Below are positions 1 to 12,100 of a stretch of 64,000 bases of DNA, piece by piece. Positions within the stretch are counted from its first letter, which is position 1. Every line of letters begins with the position of its first letter. The stretch lies in assembly GCF_963678635.1 (NCBI RefSeq), contig NC_087066.1, forward strand, positions 3,598,485-3,662,484, in the 5' to 3' direction. This stretch comes from Symsagittifera roscoffensis (Eukaryota; Xenacoelomorpha; Acoela; Convolutidae). The notes under the pieces were generated by a model that had not been told where the DNA came from, made no database searches, and saw only the letters and a program-made list of their open reading frames with translations. A program made the translations under genes and the position numbers.

Positions 1-2268
1 GCCCACATTAATTTCCCTGAAGCGACATGTTCATCAACTGAAGATCCATTTTCGAATCAATTGCCCTCACTTTTTTCTGACAATGAAACTTCCCCAATTG
101 GAATGGAAATCGATTACGCGGATGATGACTCCAAAAAGAAAAGTCGTAAGCGTCCAAGTTCAAGCTCGGCTTGTACGGCTCCCCTTCGAGAAAAGTATTT
201 GCAGACTACCGTGGAATCGCTGACTCACGAACTGGACAAGCTAGAGATCCACTGGCCCGGAGATGGAAGAGCTAAATTTGACGACGAAAAAAAATTGAAG
301 CAATTTATGGAGTACCAGTATCCTGACTGGAAAAATCCAGGGAAGGTAACTTCGATACCCTGTGTCAGGATCCCTCGCATGATAGTTAGAAACGACCAGC
401 TGAGCGAAAAACTGCAGAAACAATATAAATCGCTGCAGAAAGGAGACAAGGCAGAAAATGACATTTACAGGCTGTTTGTGAACGAAGTCTCCACAGATGA
501 TTGCGGAATCATGATTTTCCCAAATGTCGATGGAAGTCACATTTTTGAAAAAGGAGGACCAGGCAGCGTAGAAATTGACTTGATAGTTGCACACCCAACG
601 AAAGGGATTTTCGTCTTCAATATCAAAAACGAGCAAAAAGTAAATATCCAAAAGCTTCGAACAGATATTCGAAAGCACACTGACTTCATACGCCATATAA
701 TGTGTTATGGTGGTCGCGCTAGTGGTTCATCGGAAAGGATAATTGAAATGAAGGATCTCAATGATGTTCCAATTCACTCTGTCATTTGTTATCTGCCTGG
801 TCATAACTCGTCAATTGTCAAGCTTGCAGATGAAATCAATTTGTACGCCTTGCAACAAAAACAACTTGGCCGGCAGCCTGACCAAGTGATTGTATTTCAA
901 AAGGCAGAGCTTAGCAACTTCGCAGTACGCTGGGCCGAGACAATTCCTAAACTTCGCAGAATGGAAAAAACAGACAGCTTCGACACTTTAGTTGCCCGCC
1001 TTGGTGCCCTGAACTCAATGGAGGGAAGCAGCTCACTTCTCCACCAAAAGTTCGTCTCTAATGACATTCAAGCTATTCAAGTAAAAAAAAGCAAACTAGA
1101 GCCAATGCTTGCAGATCAAATTGATGGAATTTTCCCTGAAGAAAATGCTCAGTGGCAACAGGATCTGATAACGACCTCAAAAACACTGTACAATGTGTCT
1201 GACAAAGGAAAAATACCTGTAATTCTGTGGACGAAAGAACAATTGGAAATCATAGGGGCAGTCTTTAAAGGACTCACAGACCCTTCAAAAGAGAATAAAC
1301 CTCTTCGCATAAATGTACGAGGGGCAAAAGGAACTGGCAAGACTATGCTGATGGTTCATTTAGCCCAATTAGCCAGGTGCATCTATCAAAATCAGCAAAC
1401 AGAGGGTCAAGTTATTGTATGCGACGGTTCTACCAGAGCTAAACTTCTGTTTTCATATCTGGAGCAAGCATTTCAGGGATCAGGTATTAAATTAATGAAA
1501 CACGTCCCTAAAGTTTCCGAACATATAAAAAAGAGTATCATTTTTGTCGACGAAGATCCTTTCACATTCCGTAATGGTGAAGCAGAACTGTCAAGCTGGA
1601 TAGGCACTGAAGCTCATATATGTATTTTCTCATCGAAGCACCAAAGTATACCAAAGATAGGGCTGCAGAACAATTTAACCACTTTCTACTTGTCGTACAC
1701 AATGAGGTCAACAAAACAACTTCAAATGTTTACTAATAAGGTTATCAGTAACTCAGCCCCAGGTTACAGAGATTTTAGCGGGTTGCCATGTCACAGTCTA
1801 GATGGCACCAACCGACCAGACATCATTTACGAACCATCTACAAATGCATCTGAATTTTCGAAAAAATGTGTCGAGACAGTAATGAAATACGTTGCGTTGT
1901 CAAGTAGCATTCTTGTTATAATAGAATTCCTATCGCCACAATGCCAAATTGAAATCCTCTCAATTTTAGAAGCGAAAAAAGTTGCTTTGCTATCAACTTC
2001 ATATGAAATAAACTCTGATAAAGAAAGAAAAAAACAATTACCTATCATTCAAGTGGAGTCGGTTGAGGATATCTACGGGAGTGAGTTTCAAACTGTTGTT
2101 ATTATGCTTGAGAGTAAAGTTTTCTTGGGCAAAGACTTATTCTTAGGTAATTTCACAATGGCAGTAACACGTGCCACGACCAATTTGGTCATTGTTGCGG
2201 CAGACACTTCTTTTTCCAATGCTGTGCTCGAGGAAAAAGCGATTTCCACATTATTTCGGGTTTTGTGA
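1..2268 (+). CDS. NERD nuclease-like domain fused to SF1 helicase-like ATPase (5' partial)
   Basis: The frame is open from base 1 to a TGA at 2266-2268, so 755 residues are visible and the start lies outside the window or at an internal ATG such as 103. Residue numbers here count from base 1. A basic, Ser-rich stretch (KKKSRKR, 45-51) looks like a nuclear localisation signal. Residues about 150-210 match the NERD (nuclease-related) fold, with E-I-D at 191-193 and a following strand ending F-N-I-K-N at 206-210. A Walker A loop GAKGTGKT sits at 441-448, a Walker B D-E at 517-518, and an SF1 motif VI-like AVTRA at 721-725, so the ATPase half is UvrD/DUF2075-like. NERD-helicase fusions are known mainly in prokaryotes. 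The usual E-x-K of the nuclease site reads N-I-K here, so cleavage activity is doubtful. There is no intron in the visible part. Role inferred only: nucleic-acid translocation or remodelling. Confidence 0.8.
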   Translation, partial: AHINFPEATCSSTEDPFSNQLPSLFSDNETSPIGMEIDYADDDSKKKSRKRPSSSSACTAPLREKYLQTTVESLTHELDKLEIHWPGDGRAKFDDEKKLKQFMEYQYPDWKNPGKVTSIPCVRIPRMIVRNDQLSEKLQKQYKSLQKGDKAENDIYRLFVNEVSTDDCGIMIFPNVDGSHIFEKGGPGSVEIDLIVAHPTKGIFVFNIKNEQKVNIQKLRTDIRKHTDFIRHIMCYGGRASGSSERIIEMKDLNDVPIHSVICYLPGHNSSIVKLADEINLYALQQKQLGRQPDQVIVFQKAELSNFAVRWAETIPKLRRMEKTDSFDTLVARLGALNSMEGSSSLLHQKFVSNDIQAIQVKKSKLEPMLADQIDGIFPEENAQWQQDLITTSKTLYNVSDKGKIPVILWTKEQLEIIGAVFKGLTDPSKENKPLRINVRGAKGTGKTMLMVHLAQLARCIYQNQQTEGQVIVCDGSTRAKLLFSYLEQAFQGSGIKLMKHVPKVSEHIKKSIIFVDEDPFTFRNGEAELSSWIGTEAHICIFSSKHQSIPKIGLQNNLTTFYLSYTMRSTKQLQMFTNKVISNSAPGYRDFSGLPCHSLDGTNRPDIIYEPSTNASEFSKKCVETVMKYVALSSSILVIIEFLSPQCQIEILSILEAKKVALLSTSYEINSDKERKKQLPIIQVESVEDIYGSEFQTVVIMLESKVFLGKDLFLGNFTMAVTRATTNLVIVAADTSFSNAVLEEKAISTLFRVL

Positions 2269-2414
2269 GGCTTTCCATTCTTCTATTTAAGACAATTAAG
2301 AACCAAGCAAAAATGTCCCAAAATTGAACAAAAAATAGAATCGAGATAGAACAAATAGTTACTGCGAGGTTGTTTAGAGAGTTTAACCCTTTCTCTGATG
2401 TCCCTAAGCCTTAG

Positions 2415-2745
2415 CAGGGGCGGATATTCAAAAAATTTTCAAAAATTGTGGCGACTTTTTTTTTAGGTTGGCCAAGTTGATTTTCCGATCTCTTCTAAGG
2501 CATTAAAAAGACGCTGTTTTGGCTAAATTTTCTGCGCCGCTGGCAAATTTTGAAAAAACAGGTTAAAAAAACCGTTTTTGGGCACTTTTTGAAAAACTTT
2601 GGCAAAAAATCGCGTTTTTTGGAGCCACAGGCGCTTTTAGAAAAATTTAAGGGCCAGTCGGCCCAAAATGGATTTCTTAAAAAGTTTCAGAGGGGGGACC
2701 CTTTGGGTCGGAAGGGGTTCGAATCCAAGAGTAAAAGGCGTCCAA
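2415..2745 (+). repeat. Dispersed repeat with CAGGGGCGGA terminus (copy 1)
   Basis: This starts with CAGGGGCGGATA and continues through motifs (GCGACTTTTTTTTTAGGTTG, GCTGTTTTGGC, TTTTTGGGCACTTTTTG) that recur in the same order at 45001-45270. Both copies begin with the same terminus, so this is an interspersed element, probably one end of a hAT-like or other DNA transposon. A perfect GGTTCGAATCC (a pol III B-box-like word) lies near 2714, but no matching A box was seen. The 72-codon frame across it is not protein-like. Confidence 0.6.
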
Positions 2746-4254
2746 CCCATAGTTTTCTCATTCATTGACAGTGAAGTGGCTCAAAGTTCCTAATCTAAAT
2801 ATCCACTGGCAGGTCATATTATACTCCAGGTGTCCAAATTTCTCAGAATTTGATCTAGTGAATAAAATCCATGAGCTTGCATATGTTTCAGATGCTTTTT
2901 ATGAGTAAGTTTTAACTAATATTTGGAGAAGCAATTAAGCCGAATTAAAAACACAAGTGTTTTTTTATCGAAGAGCCCATTTTTTCAGTAAAAAATCATT
3001 GCGAGGCCAAAATGTCTATTTTGTGAATTGCAAGCGGATTCCACAACAAGGATGCTCTCTTTATTCTTCTATTGTTCTTTCGTTTTTTACTACTACCACA
3101 AAAAATTAACATGTTTAAAGACTTGTATCTAGATTCCAGACGCCTACACACACCAAATTGTGGGATTATCCAATGCACAGTTTGTCCTATCGTGATGACA
3201 TCCATTCTTGAAAAAGTGGCGGAAAAATACCAAGTACAGGTCACTAAACATCTACAAAACTGTTCGTAATCGCAGCTCGCATAGATATTGCGCCTAAACA
3301 TTTTTGCCAATAAAAATGTGATCTGAACTTTTGTTGCTGAATGCGCATCAACTGATAATTCTCACTGCCTAAAGTTTTAACCTCATCCAGTTTCACCCGT
3401 TGACAATAGATTATATTATGATTTTAGTACCAGTCCTACTGAAAATGAGAAAAAACTTTTCATCATCAATAAGTAATCGATTTTCATCTCTCGCTTTCAA
3501 AACAAGTTATAATCAATTTGAAAACATAACAATCGATTTTTTTAATCGTTTTAAAATTTATAATGGAAAAAACTCCAATATAATCAGTTATAGTCAGCTT
3601 CATTTTTTTGTATGTTCACTTTGTCTTCGACTTTGCATCTGATTGGCGTGTAATTTATGCTTTTCATAGACGTTGGTTTATGTGAAAAATCGATTTGGCA
3701 ATTTTATATCAAGTCAAGCCTGTAGTAATTTATATTCGTCACTTCTTCTCAATTAGATTTTCATGATGCACATTTTAAGTTTCTTGCAAACATCAAAACA
3801 TCAGCTTTTTGTCCTTATTTAATTGGAACAGCTATTGTTCACCTACCGCGGGAAATTATTTTCAACTAAAGTGAAGAGATCTCTATGAAACTTTTGTTTC
3901 TAGGTAAACCTTTGTGTTCTGAAGTGAAGTGTGAGCAGACATCTCACTTTTGTGGAGTTTGTTTTTGATCAACGAAAAAGAGCCCATAGGTAATAATTAA
4001 AACTTATTTTTTTGTTACAACTTTTGGCAAAAAAGACATTATAATCAATTATAAATGATTTAAAAATTTTTTTCTGAATGAACTATAGTCAATAATAATG
4101 GATTACACAGAAGCGAAGCAGCAACAAGCAGCTCTATAATGTGCAATCAGAAAAAAAAAGAAATAGGCAGCAAAAATAAAAAAAATCGGCTACGTCTCGG
4201 GTTTGTTCTACGACCTACATCCACTTAAAGATAGTGAGTCTCACGTGGTAACCA
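2746..4254. other. Non-coding stretch between NERD gene and satellite
   Basis: No recognisable gene. A 48-residue tail-like frame at 3126-3270 (+), following a possible acceptor at about 3132 and containing C-x6-C-x2-C spacing, could be a terminal exon, but no partner exon was found. The rest is AT-rich simple sequence. Confidence 0.4.
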
Positions 4255-4734
4255 ATTAGCAAAAAATTGTAGCTTTTCTTTAAAAGCTATCACGCAACGA
4301 AACTTTTGAAAGTTTTTTTCTTTCTGAAACCAACCACGCGATGCGTCATCTTAAGTTTTTCCGAATAGTGAATTATTTTGCTACAAAAAACTTCAGATTT
4401 TATTTTGAAAAGCAAATCAGTTTGCAATAAAAATAAGTTTTCCTTAGCAAGCAAATCAAACGTTGAAACTCTGAGGTATTTCATTTTTTTATCAAAAACC
4501 AAACCATTTCGCGATGCAACTATGAAATAATTATTTCAAGTTCTTCAAAAGATTGAATCAACTCGTAAGAATTTTTAGTTTTATTTGTCCGTCTACTCAA
4601 AGAAATACTTTTTTCAAAAAATTCAAGTTAGTTACGCTAATCAATTGGCTAAAAAGTCAAGTTTTTCTTTTGAAGCATTTTAAGCGAGTGTTTTTTCAAG
4701 AGACTAGAAGCCTTTCACGCGATCAGTGGTCCCC
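4255..4734 (+). repeat. Satellite, diverged monomers at left edge
   Basis: This is the first sign of the satellite. It contains the diagnostic phrases of the 85-bp monomer in degraded form (AAAAGCAAATCAGTTTGCAA near 4410; TTTTCCTTAGCAAGCAAATC near 4439; ACCAAACCATTTCGCGATG near 4497), spaced about one monomer apart. It is much more diverged than the core array. Confidence 0.7.
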
Positions 4735-5519
4735 ATGTTTTAAGATAGAAAACAGTTTTGCGAGAACGAAGGCAATGTGTCAAGATATGTAAAAGGTTTC
4801 TCAATGAAACAAGATAGGTGTTTGGTTTCTAATGTTTTAAGATGTGTTATACCAAGGCTCAGATAATACGTTTCAGAAAATTTTCGGCTCTCGGTTTTTC
4901 CATGTTTTAAGATTTGCCTATGTATTAGGATTAGTTACAGAACATTAATGTTAAGATAGGGAATAGAATTCCTAAAAAATCAAGATAGGTTTGAGATGAT
5001 AAGATGGCAAGTTTCAAAAAAATTTAGTGTTCAAACCTCAAAAAAAAATTGGCAGTCAATTTTACTAATACTGCAATGTTTACAATCCTCTACAGCCATT
5101 AAAAAAGTCTAAGTAATAGGATATGTTACACTAGTATTCTAACCAACAGAATTTATAATCAAGCTATAATGAATTTATTAATGAATTTATTACTATTATG
5201 AATTTATTCTTAATGGATTCGATCATTAAGAACTTCCCTTTTTGGGTAAAATTAAAAAAAAACTTTTTAGTTTCTTGTGTTCCGACTAAATAGATGGAGT
5301 TTTTGAATCCGGATTCCTCAGCTTCAAATTTGAAGCTTCATCATAAACTCTTCTGTATTTGGACATTGGTCCATCTCCACAACAACGAGAAATCTTTTGT
5401 TGAGTCCCTCGCTTGTAAATTTGAATTTGTAAGTTTCGCTATCATAGCAGCAATACGTCTTCCTGTACAGGTGCAATATTTCAGTACTGGCACAAAAAAA
5501 ACTGTAAAACAAATGTTTC
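4735..5519. other. Non-satellite interruption with a recurrent ATGTTTTAAGAT motif
   Basis: The satellite phrases stop and a different AT-rich sequence appears. The word ATGTTTTAAGAT recurs at about 4735, 4832 and 4901, with shorter relatives near 4950 and 4978, suggesting decayed short tandem repeats or an insertion. The satellite resumes near 5520. No gene recognised. Confidence 0.45.
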
Positions 5520-6159
5520 AATGTGTTTTGAAGAGCAAATCATTCGCAAAAAATTTAGTTTGGCTTGGCAAGCTGTTCGAGCAAAGAAAATCTGAAAATA
5601 ACTCAAGTTAATGAAGCCAAAAGATCGGCAAATATCAAATTATTTTATTGGAGCCACTGAAGCATTGAAAAATTTCAAAATTTTTTTTTTCGAAAAATGA
5701 AACGTTTACCAAAATTTTTTCATTTTTTCAAAGAGCGAATCAGTTTGCAACAAAATAGTTTTCCATAGCACACAAATTCTTGCGGTAAAAGTCTGAAATA
5801 CTTCAATTTATTTCATGGAACGAACCGTACTGAGACAAATTAATGTTTCTTTAAGTAAATTTTCAAGCAAGCAATTCAAGCGATAAAATTTTGAAAAAAA
5901 AATTTAAATTGCCAAAACAACGCATCAAATTGTGAAAAAATTTTTTTTTTCTTGGCAAGCTATTCATGCAAAGGAAATGATAAAAAACTTCAACTTAAAT
6001 AAGCTAATCGATTAACGTAAAAATAGTTGTCGAAATACTGTAAATTCTAGCGTTGAAAAATTTTGAAAGAAAAGAAAGTTTTGTTTTCAAAAAGTAAACT
6101 GGTTTTATTAAACAAAATTGAGAGTTTTTCAAAAAGCGAATCAGCTTGTGACAAAAAAT
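5520..6159 (+). repeat. Satellite, diverged monomers adjoining the core
   Basis: Monomer phrases return (GGCTTGGCAAGCTGTTCGAG near 5563, TTTCTTTAAGTAAATTTTCA near 5848, CTTGGCAAGCTATTCATGC near 5951) at roughly 85-120 bp spacing. Their order does not yet match the 1,065-bp unit. The stretch grades into the ordered array at about 6.1-6.2 kb. Confidence 0.7.
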
Positions 6160-9100
6160 GTTTTGTTCTAGCAAGCACAGAAAATTTTTTTAAATGTGCT
6201 ATTTATGCATTGAAAGGATTCAATTTTTTTCACGGAAACGCGCACCGTTTGATTAAAAAAACAACTATGTTTTTTTTTTTCAAAGCGCGAATCAGTTTTC
6301 GACAAAAAGACTCATTAGCCAGCAAGTTGAGCTGGCAAACTTCAGAATATACGAACTTTTTTCATAGACTGAACTGAACCCTATAGTGACAAATTAATGT
6401 ATTTGAGAAAGCTCCTCATAGTTCAAAAATTTCGCAAAGACATCAAATATCGTGTAAGCAACTGATTTAATTGATGAAATTTTGAAAAAAATCGTCATCT
6501 TGTACAAAGGACGCAACATTTTGCACACAATAGTTTTCTTGGCAAGTTAATCTGGCAATAAAAATTTTAGGCAATTATAATCCAATTAAGCTAATCGGTT
6601 GGCCAAAAAGCTGAGTTTTTTTTATTGAACTCAATCAGGCATTGAAACGTTTCAAGTTTTTCCAAAATGCAAGCCGTGTTGCGAAAAAAAACCTTCCAGT
6701 CGCTCTTCAAAGAGAAACTCAGTTTGCGATAGACAAAAGTTTTCCTCAGTAAAAAAATCAAGATTTGAAAATTTAAATCGTTTCAAGTTTTTCCATAGAC
6801 CGAAGCGTATCGCGGAAAATTACGTTTTTTTGTAGGCAAATCAGCTAATCGATTCAAAATTGATGTTTCAATTAGTTTCAAAAAGCAAATATTTGCGCAA
6901 CAAAAATAAGTATTTTTTAGCAAAAAAATGTCTCGGTGGAACTTTGAGCTGCTTAAATTTTTTTCATAGACCAAACCGTAACGTGACAAGGTACGGTTTG
7001 TAAAAGGAGCTGTTTAAGCGATTAGTTCTTGAAACTTTTTGAGTTTTTGCTTGATGCCGAAACAATTTACGAATAATTATAGTTTTCTTAAGCAAGGTTT
7101 TCGAGCGATAAAACTACTAAATAAATGATTCAAGTTATTCAATAGAACAAACTAACTTAAAAAATTTTAAATATTTTTTGGCAAGCTATTCAAGCAGTGA
7201 AACTTTTTAAAATTTTTTACTAAAAAAAGCTAATTGATTGAAAAAAAAACACAAAATTTTTTATAGGTGCTTTTTAGCCATTGAAAGGATTCGAATTTTT
7301 TTTACGGAAACGCGCACCGTTTGGTTAAAAAAACAACTTTTTTTTTCATTGCGCGAATTAGTTTGCGACAAAAAAAACTCATTAGCCAGCAAGTTGAGCT
7401 GTCAAACTTCAGAATATACGAACTTTTTTCATAGACTGAACTGAACCCTATAGTGACAAATAACTGTTTTTGATCAAGCTCCTCGCAGTTCAAAAATTTC
7501 GCATAAACATCAAATTTTGTGTAAGCAAGTGATTCAAATGATGAAATTTTGAAAAAAAATGTCATCTTGTACAAAGGACGCAAAATTTTGCACACAATAG
7601 TTTTTCTTGGCAAACTATTCTAGCAAGGAAACTTTTAGGCAATTGTAATCCAATTAACCTAATCGGTTGGTTAAAAAGTTAGGTTTTTTTCTAAACTCAC
7701 TCAAGCATTGAAACGTTTCAAGTTTTTCCAAAATGCAAGCCGTGTTGCAAAAAAACCTTCCACTCGCTCTTCAAAGAGAAACCCAGTTTGCGACAGACAA
7801 AAGTTTTCCTCAGCAATAAAATCAAGATTTGAAAAACTAAATTGTTTTAAAATTTTCCGTAGACCGAAGCGTATTGCGGAAAATTAGGTTTTCTTTAGGC
7901 TAAAAATCCATTCGATTCAAATTTGATGTTTCAATTAGTTTCAAAGAGCAAATACTTGCGCAACAAAAGTAAGTTTTCTCTAGCAAAAAATGTCTCGTTG
8001 GAACCTTGAGCTTTTTAAATTTTTCTCATAGACCGAACCGTATCGTGACAGGGTATGGTTTCTAAAAGCAGCTGTTTAAGCGGTTAGTTCTGGAAACTTT
8101 TTGAGTTTTTGCGTAATGCCGAAAAAACTTAAGAATACTTATAGTTTTCTTGAGCAAGGTTTTCGAGCGATAAAATTACTAAATAAACGATTCAAGTTAT
8201 GCAATAGAACAAACAAACTAGAAAACTTTAAATATTTCTTGGCAAGCTATTCAGGAAGGAGGACTTTTTAAAATTTTTGTACTAAAAAAGCTAATTGATT
8301 GAAAAAATAAACAGAAAACTTTTTTAAATGTGCTATTTAGGCATTGAAAGGATTCAGTTTTTTTTCACGGAAACGCGCACCGTTGGGATAAAAAAATTAA
8401 CTTTGTTTTTTTTTTTCAAAGCGCGAATCAGTTTGCGACAAAAAAACTCATTAGCCAGCAAGTTGAGCTGTCGAACTTCAGAATATACGAACTTTTTTCA
8501 TAGACTGAACTTAACCGTCAGCAATAAAATCAAGATTCGGAAATTTAAATTGTTTCAAAATTTTCCGTGGACCGAAGCATATCGCGGAAAATTACGCTTT
8601 CTATAGGCTAAATATCCAATCAATTCAAATTTGATGTTTCAATTAGTTTCAAAGCGCAAATATTTGCGCAACAAAACTAAGTTTTCTCTAGCAGAAAAAA
8701 TCTCAGTGGAACCTTGAGCTTTTTAAATTTATTTCATAGACCAAACCGTATCGTGAAAAGGTACGGTTTCTAAAAGCAGCTGTTTAAGCGATTAGTTCTT
8801 GAAATTTTTTAAGTCTTTGCGTAGGGCCGCAAAAATTTGCGAATACTTATAGTTTTCTTAAGCAAGGTTTTCGAGCGATAAAATTATTGAATAAATGATT
8901 CAAATTAATCAATAGCACAAACTAACTAGAAAAACTTTAAATATTTCTTGGCAAGCTATTCAGGCAGGAGAACTCTTTAAAGTTTTTGTACTAAAAAAGC
9001 TAATTGATTGAAAAAAAACAGAAAACTTTTTTAAAGGTGCTATTTAGGCATTGAAATGATTCAATTTTTTTTCACGGAAACTCGCAAGGTTTGGTTAAAA

Positions 9101-12100
9101 AACACAATTTTGGTTTTTTACAAAGCGCGAATCAGTTTGCGACAAAAAAACTCATTAGCCAGCAAGTTGAGCTGTCAAACTTCAGAATATACAAACGTTT
9201 TTCATAGACTGAACTGAACCCTATAGTGACAATTTACTGTTTTTGAGCAAGCCCATAGTTCAGAAATCTCGCAAAAACATCAAATTTTGTGTAAGCAAGT
9301 GACTTATATGATGAAAATCTTGAAAGAAAAAATGTCATCTTGTACAAAGGACGCAAAATTTTGCACACAATAGTTTTTCTTGGCAAGCTATTCTAGCAAC
9401 GAAACTTTTAGGCAATTGTAATCTAATTAACCTAATCGGTTGGCCATAAAGTTCGGTTTTTTTTGAACTCACTCAGGCATTGAAACGTTTCAAGTTTTTC
9501 CAAAATGCAAGCCGTGTTGCAAAAAAAAACCTTCCAGTCGCTCTTCAAAGATAAACTCAGTTTGCGACAGACAAAAGTTTTCCTCAGCAATAAAATCAAG
9601 ATTTGAAAACTTAAATTGTTTCAAAATTTTCCGTAGACCGAAGCGTATCACGGAAAATTACGTTTTCTTTAGGCTAAAAATCCATACGATTCAAATTCGA
9701 TGTTCCAATTAGTTTCAAAGAGCAAATATTTGCGCAACAAAAGTAAGTTTTCTCTACCAAAAAAATGTCTCGTTGGAACCTTGAGCTTTTTAAATTTTTC
9801 TCATGGACCGAACCGTATCGTGACAAGGTACGGTTTCTAAAAGCAGCTGTTTAAGCGATTAGTTCTGGAAACTTTTTGAGTTTTTGCGTGAGGCCGAAAA
9901 GATTTAGAAATACTTATAGTTTTTTTAAGCAAGTTTTTCGAGCGATAAAAATACTAAATAAACGATTCAAGTTATTCAATAGAACAAACTAACTAGAAAA
10001 ATTGTTAAAAATTTCTTGGCAAGCTCTTCAGGCAGTAGATTTTTTTAAAAATTTTTTTACTAAGAAAAGCTAATTGATTGAAAAAAACAGAAGAAATTTT
10101 TAAATGTGCTATTTAGGCATTGAAAGGACTCTATATTTTTTAAGGAAACGCGCATCGTTTGGTTAAAAAACAACTTTGTTTTTTTTTTCAAAGCGTAATT
10201 CAGTTTGCGAAAAAAAAACTCATTAGCCAGCAAGTTGAGCTGTCAAACTTCAGAATATACGAACTTTTTGCATAGAGTGAACTGAACCCTATAGTGACAA
10301 ATTAATGTTTTTGAGCAAGCTCCTCATAGTTCAAAAAATTCGCAAAAGCATCAAATTCTCTAAGCAAGTGATTCAAATGATGAAATTTTGAAAAACAAAA
10401 TGTCATCTTGTACAAAGGACGCAAAATTTTGCACACAATAGTTTTTTCTTGGCAAGCTATTCTAGCAAGGAAACTTTTAGGCAATTGTAATCTAATTAAC
10501 CCAATCAGTTGGCCATGAAATTAGGTTTTTTTTGAACTCACTGAGACATTGAAACGTTTCAAGTTTTTCCAAAATGCAAGCCGTGTTGCAAAAAAACCTT
10601 CCAGTCGCTCTTCAAAGATAAACTCAGTTTGCGACAGACAAAAGTTTTCCTCAGCAATAAAATCAAGATTTGAAAACTTAAATTGTTTCAAAATTTTCCG
10701 TAGACCAAAGCGTATTACGGAAAATTACGTTTTCTTTAGGCTAAAAATCCATACGATTCAAATTTGATGTTTCAATTAGTTTCAAAGAGCAAATATTTGC
10801 GCAACAAAAGTAAGTTTTCTCTACCAAAAAAATGTCTCGTTGGAACCTTGAGCTTTTTAAATTTTTCTCATGGACCGAACCGTATCGTGACAAGGTACGG
10901 TTTCTAAAAGCAGCTGTTTAAGCGATTAGTTCTGGAAACTTTTTGAGTTTTTGCGTGAGGCCGAAAAGATTTAGAAATACTTATAGTTTTTTTAAGCAAG
11001 TTTTTCGAGCGATAAAAATACTAAATAAACAATTCAAGTTATTCAATAGAACAAACTAACTAGAAAAATTGTTAAAAATTTCTTGGCAAGCTCTTCAGGC
11101 AGTAGATTTTTTTAAAAATTTTTTTACTAAAAAAAGCTAATTGATTGAAAAAAACAGAAGAAATTTTTAAATGTGCTATTTAGGCATTGAAAGGATTCTA
11201 TATTTTTTAAGGAAACGCGCATCGTTTGGTTAAAAAACAACTTTGTTTTTTTTTCAAAGCGTAATTCAGTTTGCGAAAAAAAACTCATTAGCCAGCAAGT
11301 TGAGCTGTCAAACTTCAGAATATACGAACTTTTTGCATAGACTGAACTGAACCCTATAGTGACAAATTAATGTTTTTGAGCAAGCTCCTCATAGTTCAAA
11401 AAATTCGCAAAAACATCAAATTCTCTAAGCAAGTGATTCAAATGATGAAATTTTGAAAAACAAAATGTCATCTTGTACAAAGGACGCAAAATTTTGCACA
11501 CAATAGTTTTTTCTTGGCAAGCTATTCTAGCAAGGAAACTTTTAGGCAATTGTAATCTAATTAACCTAATCAGTTGGCCATGAAATTAGGTTTTTTTTGA
11601 ACTCACTGAGACATTGAAACGTTTCAAGTTTTTCCAAAATGCAAGCCGTGTTGCAAAAAAAACCTTCCAGTCGCTCTTCAAAGATAAACTCAGTTTGCGA
11701 CAGACAAAAGTTTTCCTCAGCAATAAAATCAAGATTTGAAAACTTAAATTGTTTCAAAATTTTCCGTAGACCGAAGCGTATTACGGAAAATTACGTTTTC
11801 TTTAGGCTAAAAATCCATACGATTCAAATTTGATGTTTCAATTAGTTTCAAAGAGCAAATATTTGCGCAACAAAAGTAAGTTTTCTCTAGCAAAAAATGT
11901 CTCGTTGGAACTTTGAGCTTTTTAAATTTTTCTCATGGACCGAACCGTATCGTGACAAGGTACGGTTTCTAAAAGCAGCTGTTTAAGCGATTAGTTCTGG
12001 AAACTTTTTGAGTTTTTGCGTAAGGCCGAAAAGATTTAGGAATACTTATAGTTTTCTTAAGCAAGTTTTCGAGCAATAAAATTACTAAATAAACGATTCA

